DNA of 64,000 nt from Sphagnum compactum (lineage: Eukaryota > Bryophyta > Sphagnopsida > Sphagnales): assembly GCA_965153455.1 (NCBI GenBank), contig OZ234494.1, forward strand, positions 14,570,001 through 14,634,000, written 5' to 3'. Positions 23,701 to 34,868 of the stretch are shown here, one piece after another. The number at the start of each line of letters is the position of its first letter. Positions within the stretch are counted from its first letter, which is position 1. Below the pieces are notes generated by a model, which did no database searches, was not told the DNA's origin, and saw only the letters and a list, made by a program, of their open reading frames with translations. The translations under genes and the position numbers were made by a program.

Positions 23701-25300
23701 ACCATCATCAATCACATGCATCCAATAAGAGGTCTGCACATTGTTATATTTGCAACTTCAACTCTGTTGTCCTGGAAGATTTGTCAAAATCAGATCCTCT
23801 GGTCAGAATTGTTGATCAAGACAGATATGAACAATTGCAGTAAGACATAATTGGAGTGTGGGCTGTGGGTATGGTCAGATTGATAGTGGGAGCACCGTAT
23901 TTGGATCCATGGACTGTTGCTCAGTGCATGCTCTCACTTCTTGCCTCCTCTGCACCTTGTGTGATTTACCATCCTTACTCCCAGGTTCCAATCATCCTTC
24001 TCTCTTTCTTGCTCTGCCCAAACTGCAGGTGTATACAGCATAGACACACTGTGATATAGTTTGGCGTCTCTTTACGCTGTCCAAGCTGAGTGCAGGGTCT
24101 ACCATTCTAAAGCTACTTGAGAGGATTCTCTCTATCTCTACATTCATAACCCTGATTCTGACATTGTAAACCTTCCACTCTGGGTGTGGGTCCAGACCAT
24201 GAGGATAATGGTGAACAAAGTCCGGTTTGCTGGGTGTCATACGATGATTCCTTCCTCTGTAGTTTGTGTATTCATAACTGGGTCGTTAGAAGACGATTCT
24301 GTACATTAGAGGCCTGTGGAGGGAGGGGGATATGGTGAATAGCCACTAGCAGAGTGCATGCGCCACTTGCAAGCAGAGCACATGGCAGTTGCGTTAGGCA
24401 CTCCCACTTCTCTTCTCGTTCTTGTACAATCAGATAGGTTGCAAATAATTTGGGTGTAATGGCTGGTTCACTTTCCAACCATTGCCATGTTTTGTTTGAA
24501 GGTAGGCATGACCTTATTAGAGACAGCTGAGGTCAATAACCTTCAAAGTAAGTGGAGAAGAAGCTGCACTGTCTAGTCACTAATTTTGCAACTGTCCGGT
24601 CACTAATACTTCATTGTACTTGACTTCATGAGTAGAAATTTGCAATGGTATGGTGGTAACAGGAATTTTTCTCAGTCGTGTCATGCTAAATTTATTGTGT
24701 TGAGGTTGTAAGGATGTAAGGGTATTGAAGCTCATTGTGTAATGAAAGGTAGAAACTTCATAATTGCAGCATGTTCTTAACTTGTTTAGCAACATTAAAG
24801 CACCAAATTGCAGCATGGTTGAAAATTTGGAATGTACACAATAGATCAAAGAACGAAAATTCTAGTCTTCTGGACGAACTTGGTTGGAACGCTTCATGTT
24901 TGTAGGAGTTTTATTAGTGTACACCAATAAATCATCTAGTTGTAATGAAATTTTGTCACTGCAGGCACCTGAATATGCAAATGAGTTCAACAGTAGGCTA
25001 TGTTCTCAGCAGCATCACAATTACCAACACATGAGTGTTCATTATTGGAATATGTGCACACTTTCTCAAAGCTTACAATCGTTTAACTGTCCCTGAACTT
25101 TATGGTGTTGTAGATGTCAATGCAGCTGATTTTGTTCCATGACCTTTCTGAGAGAGAGGGAAAAAAAGAGAACAAATTGAATTGGTGTGGGTTGCTGAGG
25201 ACATTCCTTGCTTTCAGATGTGGGACATTATCCAACCTTTGCCACATTACTATCATTTTCACAATCCATTCTCATGTAATCCATCTGGTGGCGTGAATGA
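20790..25300. other. Gene-poor spacer
   Basis: 21000-21830 is extremely A-rich, with a CCAT/CCGT microsatellite at about 21074-21138. From 21.9 to 25.3 kb base composition is mixed. A few exon-like stretches occur: an acidic one after a TTTTGCAG acceptor at about 22916, and one after a CACTGCAG acceptor at about 24965. I could not join them in frame or recognise a family. They may be a non-coding transcript or a decayed gene. Confidence 0.4.
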
Positions 25301-25310
25301 ATTTCAATAC

Positions 25311-26680
25311 GCATTTTTGCTACGGTGATGTTTTCTGCAGAAATGCTCCTTTCGGCCCTTGCTAATATATATATGTGCTATGTTTGACTAGAAAATCCGA
25401 CTATCAGAAATGTGCAAAAGATTTGGGAGCTCATCATCAGATTGTAGCTCACCATATCCTACCAACACAAAAGGATCTGATCCCATCATCACAACATGCA
25501 GGCATTGCAAAAGCCTTGTTATATACTTCACTGAAGCTAATTTCTAACACTCCAACGATATCATGCAAGGTTAACCTTCGATGTATTGCATTAGGTGCAC
25601 AAAGGTGTATTGCAATATTTACGTTTGAGGTACATTCAAAAATTATCAACCACCATAATAAGTCTAAACCAAGGGTATATAGCTAACAAGGATTCAACCG
25701 AAGGTAGCTAACGAAATGTAATACTCCATGTTTACGAAAAACTCTAATCGCAATAACTCCATTTTTTGCAACTTCAATCAAAAGTGGCAAAATGCCGAAG
25801 GGCGTGCAACACCTTTGTGATTCTATAAACTCTGATAAAAGACGACAAGGACATTTGCAATATTTATATTTTTTCTTTATCTAACATTTGGCTAACATTG
25901 TAGGGGTGCTTGCAATATGCTTATTTGTTTAGGTTGTCAACTTTTTGTTTCCTTGTTCCAGCGATGAATTTCATTTGGAATTGGTTTGCAGGATTTTTTG
26001 AAGGAAAAAATGGTTAGTTGATTATTTTGTAGTGATCCTTTTAGTTTGGTAGTCCTCTTCGACACACATTCAATTTTGATTCAAATCTATGTTTTTTGAA
26101 TAACTCAATTTTGGTTGCGTTCAAGCCCTTCCGTGTAAATTGTTTAATTTTAAACTTATTTTCAATTATTATTTGTTAATTGCAAAGTTGCAAGAAGAAG
26201 ATCGAAGACTAGAATTCAATGGTGAACAACATGACTTTGGTTCCTTTTGACACATTGGTGAAACACTCGAGATCCTTGAAAGATTAAGGCCTAGTCTATA
26301 TAGAAATAGTGGACCCTTGTGTTGTTGGCCCAAATGGGATCATCTTCAAGGTTCCAAAAAGGCATGGTTTTTCAAAATTTTCATTGGCCCAAGTGTGAAT
26401 TCAAATGTCATTGGGCTTGAGTAGTATTAAGTTTTGAAACATGAAAAGGTGAATAGAAGGGCTAATAATGAAAGGACATATACAACGGCCAATGGGAGAT
26501 TCCTTTGCATTTCCCCATGAGATGAAGAGGCAAATGGTTTTCCTCATGTGGCATGAAAAGGCGTTGATTGGCCAAGATGGCTGAATGGGAGGATGGTCGA
26601 AAGGACGGACAATGAAAGATTCCCCATGAATTTCCCCATGGGATGAAGAGGCAAATGTTACAGTAATGTGCGGCAGTGAG
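25311..26680 (+). repeat. Left inverted arm of the foldback element
   Basis: Pairs with the complement of 30860-32242. An open frame of about 100 residues (25375-25686 +) has a counterpart in the other arm (31860-32138 -), with most residues shared. Inner end: the arm stops inside the second unit of the roughly 118 bp tandem array that is longer in the right arm. Confidence 0.8.
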
Positions 26681-29596
26681 ATGTTATAGACACCAAAGTT
26701 TTGAACTAATTTGAGCTTAAGAATGGGCAATTTAAAGAAACTTCTTTTCTTTGACAATGGCCATGTTTATTGTTTCTGGTGATTTAGAAATTTTATAATG
26801 TTTAGGAATTTGTAGAAAAAGAATTTAGAACATTTAAAGTTTAAGATGATGCATATTTACACTATTGTCCTACATTGGAGGAACTAGTTGAGAATGAATT
26901 TATTTATTTTTCTTTATTAATTTACTTTTTTCTACATGAATATCACATGAAGAGCGCATTGATTGGTTGAAATGCCTCAATTGTTGTTAGTCAAAATTTG
27001 AATATGATTCCTTATTGGCCCAAGTGTTATTGATCCAAGTGTTAGGGTTTGGGATGTGAAATGGTAAGTTATGAAAAGACAATATGATGAAAAAGCATTA
27101 AATGGTTGGAAAATTCAATTTTTTAATTTTTAATTAAGTTTCAATGATAAAAATCATTAAATTCAACAAATCAATGTGCTATCACTATTAAAAAATGCAT
27201 GGACAAACCACTATAAGTAACCACCCAATTTGACTTTGGATGGTCTTCAAATAACAAAAATTATTCATGATTTTATTGAGTGTGCAAATCCCATTAGAAA
27301 CCCACCAAAGTGGTCATGCAGCAGGAAGCAATGGTGGTTTAGAATTTTTTTGTCTGAATCCCTTAAGCATGGTTGAAAATTTTCCATTCCACTTTTCAAA
27401 CCTCTTGGGTGGTTTTTCCAAGCACTGTGCACAAAATTATCCACCTTACAAGGTATGTAAGTAGGTAGGCACCATGTAAATTAAATGTCACATGGCTTGA
27501 CTTGGGTGGCCATGTTTAAATGCCACATGTTTGTACTTAAGTTTGACCTAATCACTAGGTAATATAAAATTGAATACTAAGTAAGTATAGGTAAAAATAT
27601 ACCTAAGCTAATATTTCAATAACCTAACATAGGTATGACATAATTAAATATAATTAAGTTATACCTAGGCTAATGTATCAATCTATATTTAGGTTGGGTA
27701 GAATAGGATATGTACTTAAAGTATGTTTATTGTAACCTATAGCTAGGTTACTTATATCGTAATTTATACATAGGTTAATATATCATAGCCTATGTATTGA
27801 GGTTAGGTATTAATATACAATTTCTTATGCACCTACCTAGGTATATTATGATTTATACTTACATTAAGGTAGGTTCAGCCTACTTAATTACACGTAGCTA
27901 ACCCAAATATAATTTATACGTACCTGGTCTATACATATTTAGGCTATATGTACATAACTTTTACATACTTACTTTATACATACCTAGCCTTACATATTAG
28001 CTACATTACTTAAATATTTTACCCTACCTTGCCTATACTTTATATATACCACTACCCCAAAACTTGACATTTATGACTAGTGATCATTTTTTAGTCATAT
28101 AATCATATATCCTACATTTTTGTGCTTTGTAACCATAGATATGACGACATAACAAAAAGTTTTCATGGATTCGACTATGTGACTAAAAATCTTCTTCATG
28201 AACATCATATAATTATTTAATAATATAAATTTTAAAACATTAAAAAGTTGTGAACTAAAAGGGAAAAGAAATAAAAGGTAAACATACGTATATGCTTAAT
28301 AAACATATTATAAACTTGTAAATAATTGAACACATAATTAGTACCTTATAATTTTTAGAATTTTTTCCTTATAGTCACTAATTATTTAATGTGAATTTCT
28401 GGATAGTGGACAAAAACAATTTGGGGAAATTTTCTTTATTTAAAAAAAAAACCCAAAAAAGTGAAAAATGAATTACCAAGGTTTTTGAAACCATAAAATT
28501 AAATAAAAATTTGATGCCTCGAATATAATTAAAACATTCAAGTTGGGACTCTTGTTTTATTTAAATGATTTTTTTACATTAAATAATGTAATATATTCTT
28601 ATTAAAGATATCCAAAGAATTTCAAAAGAAATGCACATGCCCCAAAATGGCATTGTTTTTCATGTTTCCATGTGATGGGTGGCAAAGAATATGAAATTTG
28701 ATCTTTATTCATTTATCAAAATATTTGGTCATACAACTTGGAATTTTTTTAAATTTCATATTAAATCACATTTAGTGAACTGAAAAAAAAAGTAAAAATA
28801 AGATTAAAATTTACTACTCACAATAAAATTTGATAAAAACTTGAAATTAAAAACTATATGTGTGTTATTTAATAATTATGACATTTCAATTTTTCTATAT
28901 ATTTATATAATTAAAAATAATTAAAAATAATATTATATGTTTCATTGAACATATTTTATTTGAAAATATTTTTAAAATTACAAATAAATATAACACAACA
29001 TTTATAGAATTTTTATTGATTCGTTATATTTTTAAAAGGTGGGGAAATATTATATATATACTATCAAAAACCATGTCAATTTTAAATATGTTTAGTTACA
29101 AATTGTTTTATTAAAAAAAGGACAAAAAATCTCCAAGATATCATTGTTGTTCAAATGTATGAAATAGTAAAGATTCAAATGCATTAGTTTGCACATAATA
29201 CATGCACTAAAAATATTCAAACTACAAATGTTGCTTGTGATGAGTTAATAAAAAGGCTTGTCATCAAAAGTAAATAAGATCTTACTTACTTATCTACCTA
29301 CCTATTTGTACCTACCTAGGCGACCTATATCTGGTCTTAGTTTAGTGGCCTAACTTTAAATGGAACCTAGGAAAAGACATAATGTAGGTTCCTAAGATAG
29401 GCCTAGGTTGTTTAAGCTTATTTTAGGCATCTAAACCTACGCCTACTTGCCTAAGCTTTAGGTTTTAGGTTCCTAAACCTAGGCTTAAGTGCTTAGGTTT
29501 AAACTTTAGGTTTTTATAAACACTTAGTTTTAGGCTTAATTTAGGTTTAGCCTAAGTCAATTAGGTTCTAGCCATGTGGCATAACCTAAAAGGCTA

Positions 29597-29773
29597 ATGT
29601 TTAAATGTCATACGGCTTGACTTAGGTGGCCAATGTCTAAATGCCAAGTGGCATAACTTGGGCAACCAATGTTTAAATGTCACATGGTTTGACTTGGGTG
29701 AGCAATGTTTAAATGCCACGTGGCATACATAACTTGGGCGACCAATGTCTAAATGTCACATGACATTTGACCA
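29597..29773 (+). repeat. Tandem array, about 36 bp unit, inside the foldback element
   Basis: Five units starting AATGTTTAAATG or AATGTCTAAATG at about 29597, 29632, 29669, 29705 and 29745. Units alternate between a TCACATGGTTTGACTTGGG type and a CCACGTGGCATAACTTGGG type, so the higher-order period is about 73 bp. A single direct copy of the same sequence lies at about 27484-27530. Confidence 0.75.
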
Positions 29774-30622
29774 ATCAAAATTATGTTTGACCAATCACCC
29801 TAATGACCACCACACAAAACCATTCATAAAACCACTAATTATACACATGTTATTCAAGCACCCTCAAAAAACCACCAAAAAAACATTAAACCAAACCACC
29901 CAATCGCCTATTTAGTGATTTCCTTATCCCACTAGGGACTAACCACTACCCTAAAACATTAAGCCTAATAGATATTGTTAAGGGTGTTTTCTCTTCCCCT
30001 TAAGTTAAAGTTGTGTCCTATTTGTGTTTCTAATTTTGGTTTTTAGATAACAACAATAGGCGAGTTATTCAAATATGTAGAACATGAAGAACAAGATATA
30101 AATGCTTATTCATAAAAAACAAAACAAAAATGAATCTTCAAAATCAGATTACAAAAACTTAAAAGTTCAAAAGTACATTTCAAAAATAAAACCCAAAAGT
30201 TAAAACAAAGAAATGGTATATCTTCATCATCCTCAAATCCTCCTATTTATACCAAACATAGTGATGTTTTAAACAATCACTAGCCGGTACAATAGTCAAC
30301 AAACTCAAAATTAAACCATAATAACTACTAGCCACATGATTAAAATCAACTTAGTTAAGTCAATAGACCCGTATTTTTTAATATACCCAACAAATCTATG
30401 TATTAAGATATGTGTTTGTTTCTTTCTTTGTTTGTGACCACACCTTAATCCTCTTGAATAATGAGGCCATGTGCTTTTGGTATTGTTTGAAAGCCATCGG
30501 CAATGCAATGTGCATACTAGTCATTTCGCAAATTTTTGACCAATGGAACAAAAATTGTTGAATTTAGAATGAATTTTGTCATTGGAAATGAATTAAATGA
30601 AAATTTTGATTTTTTTCAACTA

Positions 30623-31080
30623 ATCAATGCCTCTTCATGTCACATGAGTGAATGCAATTGAATATTTATGACATAAGGAAGGACCCATTCATTGTCCTAT
30701 TGGCCATCCTTCCATTTAGCCATCCCAATCAATCAATGCCTTTTCATGTCACATGAAATGCGTCGGCCTCTTCATTTCATGGGAAAATGCATGGGGAATC
30801 TTTTATTGGCCATCCTATTGGCCATCTTCTCATTCGACGATCTCAACTAATCAATGTTTTTTCATGCCACATTAAGACGCATTTGCCTCTTCATCCCATG
30901 GGGAAATTCATGGGGAATCTTTCATTGTCCGTCCTTTCGACCATCCTCCCATTCAGCCATCTTGGCCAATCAACGCCTTTTCATGCCACATGAGGAAAAC
31001 CATTTGCCTCTTCATCTCATGGGGAAATGCAAAGGAATCTCCCATTGGTTGTTGTATATGTCCTTTCATTATTAGCCCTT
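30623..31080 (+). repeat. Tandem array, about 118 bp unit, at the inner edge of the right arm
   Basis: Four units begin ATCAATGCCTTTTCATGYCAC at 30623, 30732, 30851 and 30969 (steps of 109, 119 and 118 bp). Each holds GCCTCTTCATCCCATGGGGA and, in three of them, CATGGGGAATCTTTCATTG. The left arm carries under two units in inverted orientation, so the array has expanded or contracted on one side only. Confidence 0.8.
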
Positions 31081-32242
31081 CTATTCACATTTTCATGTTC
31101 CAAAACTTAATACTACTCAAGCCCAATGACATTTGAATTCACACTTGGGCCAATGAAATTTTTGAAAAACCATGCCTTTTTGGAACCTTGAAGATGATCC
31201 CATTTGGGCCAACAACACAAGGGTCCACTATTTCTATATAGACTAGGCCTTAATCTTTTAAGGATCTTGAGTGTTTTACCAATGTGTCAAAAGGAACCAA
31301 AGTCATGTTGTTCACCGTTGAATTCTAGTCTTCAATCTTCTTCTTGCAACTTTGCAATTAACAAATAATATTTGAACATAAGTTCAAAATCAAACAATTT
31401 ACACGAAAGGTTTGAACGCAACCAAAATTGAGTTATTCAATAAACATAGATTTGATCAAAATTTAATGTGTGTTGGAAAGGACTACCAAACTAAAAGGAT
31501 CACTACAAAAAAAAATCAACTAACCATTTTTTCCTTCAAAAAATCCTGCAAACCAATTCCAAATGAAATTCATCGCTGGAACAACAAGGAAACAAAAAGT
31601 TGACAACCTAAACAAATAAGCATATTGCAAGCACCCCTACAATGTTAGCCAAATGTTAGATAAAGTTTGCAAAAATATATAAATATTGCAAATGTCCTTG
31701 TCGTCTTTTATTAGAGTTTATAGAATCACAAAGGTGTTGCACGCCCTTTGGCATTTTGCCACTTTTGATTGAAGTTGCAAAAAATGGAGTTATTGCAATT
31801 AGAGTTTTTCGTAAACATGGAGTATTACATTTCGTTAGCTACCTTGGGTTTAAGCCTTGTTAGCTATATACCCTTGGTTTAGACTTATTATGGTGGTTGA
31901 TAATTTTTGAATGTACCTCAAATGTAAATATTGCAATATGCCTTTGTGCACCTAATGCAATACATCGAAGGTTAACCTTGCATGATATCATTGGAGTGTT
32001 AAAAATTAGCTTAAGTGAAGTACATAACAAGGCTTTTGCAACATCTGCATGTTGTGATGATGGGATCAGATCCTTTTGTGTTGGTAGGATATGGTGAGCT
32101 GCAATCTGATGATGAGCTCCCAAATCTGGTTTGCACACTTCTGATAGTCGGATTTCCTAGTCAAACATAGCACATACATATATATTACCAAGGGGCGAAA
32201 GCAACATCATTTCTGCACAGAACTTCAACCGTAGCAAAAATG
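30860..32242 (-). repeat. Right inverted arm of the foldback element
   Basis: Reverse complement of 25311-26680. Its outer end is only about 110 bp from the 3' end of the U2 snRNA gene. Confidence 0.8.
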
Positions 32243-32352
32243 CTTAATGCAATTTAGACACCGTATGTACTCAAGTGCCTGCAGATTTCTATTGCCCCAC
32301 ATGTACATGGAAGTTCTGTTTACGTTTATTTGGATCCCCGGAAGGGGAGAGA

Positions 32353-32542
32353 GGTGCGCCAGCCTAGGATGTAGTGCAAAACCAAGGCGACGCCTGCGGG
32401 GCCAGGCAGCAAGCTACCGAACGGTCCCGCCCCCGAGAGTAATTAGAATAATATCATGAAGCTCGATGAACCTCGTATTAGATATTAAACTGATAAGAAC
32501 AGATACTACACGTGATCTTAGCCAAAAGGCCGAGAAAGGTAT
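32353..32542 (-). ncRNA. U2 spliceosomal snRNA
   Basis: About 190 nt on the minus strand. The 5' half is classic U2: ATACCTTTCTCGGCCTTTTG, the branch-point recognition GTAGTATCTGTTCTTATCAG and the stem-IIa region. A stem IIb of seven pairs can be drawn (GAGGTTC with GAGCTTC, including wobble pairs). The terminal loop has TTTTGCACTACAT, matching the U2B''/U2A' loop, and the RNA ends GGCGCACC. U2 base-pairs with the intron branch point in the spliceosome. The oddity is the Sm-binding site: where AUUUUUUG is expected between stems IIb and III, this copy reads TCTAATTACTCTCGG. The gene could be a divergent functional U2 or a recent pseudogene with an intact promoter. Confidence 0.88.
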
Positions 32543-32564
32543 GATGATTTGGGTGTTCGATCGA

Positions 32565-32612
32565 CCATTATATACTCTGCTCTTACACCCGTAGCGGCAA
32601 TCTATATGGGAT
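32565..32612 (-). promoter_or_regulatory. Plant snRNA promoter: USE and TATA box
   Basis: Read on the minus strand, ATCCCATATAG (32612-32602) matches the plant upstream sequence element RTCCCACATCG at 9 of 11 positions. TATATAATGG (32574-32565) lies at about -32 to -23 relative to the U2 5' end. The gap between the two elements is 27 bp, the longer spacing known for RNA polymerase II snRNA genes in plants; Pol III snRNA genes have about one helical turn less. Confidence 0.8.
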
Positions 32613-34868
32613 TAACGAAACATGGGCTTCCTTCTTCGGCTGCTCAGCACTTATTAGTCGCTCAGCAGCGTTCCGGCATCGCGCGGTTCCCAGCCGTTGT
32701 CTTTTGAAATTAGCTGGGTCTAGGGGAAGTGGCACTTGGCGGGGGGAGGGGGGGGGGCTCCTCCTCGCTTGCCTTATTCTTCGCTCTTACGGCAATCGTC
32801 CCTTGCCTTCGGAACGGAGGTGCTTGTGATTTTTCTTTCCATCTTTTAATTCTGCGTGCTTGCTGCGACAACCGCCTCCACATTGCTGTCTGGCTGCCAA
32901 CCTAGTTTCCAAGAGTTTGCTGCAACGAACCTCACCTGTTTGGCTTTTGCATTCATTCACGCCACAAGATTTACTGACAATCCTTATTTTTCAACGAGAC
33001 TTGCACGCGGTCATATCATCGCGCGCGCAAACTACGCAGTGTGCGACGAATTGTGCAAATTCAAGGCACTCCCAACCTCCCTCGATCTGAATTGTAATAT
33101 ACGAACGCGTGCACTTCAGAAACGCACGGCGTCTCTATGACATCATTGGTGCTACTAGCTCTTGCCTTTGTGGAGGCAACTCTGGCTCTCGGCCACGAGC
33201 TTGCTCAAATTCCCACATGACGATTTCAAACTCACAGCCCCAGGTATGTGTTCCTCCATCTCTTCCATGATAAAACCGGTTGTATACACAGATGTGTACG
33301 TTGTGTAACCAACACAATCGGAGCTCCTCCTTCACTGCGCTGCACATTTCTATATCTTCATCCTATGCCTACTCCTTAAGAGTGGAGGGATCTTACTCCT
33401 ACTAAGGAACCTCATGATGTACGACTTGTTATGTTCCCGATAGTGTTTTGCCTCATGCCTTCCCATGGGTAAAGCCAGACTTGGCTACCACCTCCTCCTA
33501 GGCCCCTTATTTTGGCACTGCCCCCATCCTGGGGCTTAACCTTACACTTTCGTTTCACCAAAATCCATAAAAGCTTTAGTCTGAATTTTCAGTTCACGTG
33601 GTAGTGCAATTGTTTGCCAAAGCTTCCTGCGAATGATTGATCAAGGGATGCTAACCAGCCATTATGCTGAGGAGAGGCTGTCAGGACAAAGCTGCACAAT
33701 TATGAGAGCACAATATCTAGGCACAGAATAGAATAGTTACCCAAAACCAAAAGTGCATCATAGATGTATGCAAGATGAAGTCTGGCACTCCGTAAGAAAA
33801 ACACAGAACATTAATAACAAAAAATCATTTGGAGAAATAAATGATTACAAGAAAGCACGACAAGAAGGAAGAAGGGGCAAATGCATAAGGAAAGTCACCA
33901 AGGACCTGTTTTGATTGCTAAGTTCCAAATCTCAGCTACCAAAGGCCAATAATACAGATCATCATTCAACTAGAAAGGGATTGGCTTAAACCTTACCAGC
34001 CACAGAAGATAAAGAGAATCAAAGGAAAGGGAGAGTGGATGCAAAGATGCAGGAAAAAGCAAAGACTGAAATATTCCCTCTTTACACTCGTTCAGGGAAC
34101 TATAACAAACTATTGTCAACTTTTTAAACTTCAACTAGTTGAATAACCAAAAAATCACAATACTCAAAATTAATGAAATCCAGGACCAGGTGGAAAACAT
34201 TTCATTTTAAGAAACAACTAGTTGAAGCGTGTACCAGTGTACTAGTTGAAAGCAGATGGAGCCAAGTGGGCCAAATCGTGACCTGTACAAGGAGTCAGAG
34301 AGTAAAGGCTTCTGTTTGAAGATTTGTGGCTCACATAAGATAGAATCAATACCAAATTGAGCGACAGATATTGATAAAATGAAACACCAAAAGGAAATAG
34401 AAACAATTGAGCAAGCACACCTCAGGCATGATGCTCAGGATATCCTTGAGACCCTTGCACCCCTTGAGGTACACCATCCTACAACTTATCAAGTTTGCAT
34501 TTGTGAAGGAGGTGGCAAGAGCTGTCAAACCAACTGCGGGTAACCCTGATAAGACTCAGTATTCCTAGTGCCAGCAACTAAACAGCTTCATAACTGTGAC
34601 TGCTGGACATCTGACCTGGGCAAAGAACTGAACATAATAACTAGTTCAATGAATTCACAAAACACACATGCTCAGTTCCTTACTTGAGTACTTCAAGAGA
34701 CCAAATCACATGCAGCCCTGAGAAGCAATTCCACAATTTTCAGGCATTTTCCCCTTGTTCAACCGCAGTAAAACTACACTAATGACTCACTTGCCTTTAA
34801 GACAAACACATAAGGGGGAAAACCCTTCAGCTAATGACAAAATTTGATTTGCAAAATCTGGAGACTGA
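32613..34868. other. Spacer between U2 and UTP20, GC-rich at its left
   Basis: 32.6-33.4 kb is clearly richer in G and C than the surroundings. It has a G-run near 32745 and an open + frame of about 94 residues at 32856-33140 that I do not recognise. 33.4-34.87 kb is ordinary spacer and should include the UTP20 3' UTR at its right end. Confidence 0.4.

Larger units (their letters stand above)
25311..32242. mobile_element. Large foldback-type element with about 1.4 kb inverted arms
   Basis: The left arm (about 25311-26680) is repeated in inverted orientation at about 30860-32242, with mismatches and small indels along the whole length. Outermost paired bases are GCATTTTTGCTACGG on the left and its reverse complement at the right. 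Weaker similarity continues about 10 bp further out. No target-site duplication is evident. The 4.2 kb between the arms has no transposase-like frame. It holds CCTA/TAGG-rich tracts on both sides (about 27455-28050 and 29275-29570) around a very AT-rich centre. This is the layout of a non-autonomous foldback or MULE-type element; the superfamily is not established. Confidence 0.75.

Noticed and set aside
30623-31080. CRISPR-like array
   Set aside because: Units are contiguous and diverged with no unique spacers, and the genome is a eukaryote's; this is a tandem repeat.
32856-33140. Open + frame of 94 codons in the GC-rich block right of U2
   Set aside because: No similarity recognised; GC-rich DNA yields long frames by chance and an overlapping second frame is equally open.
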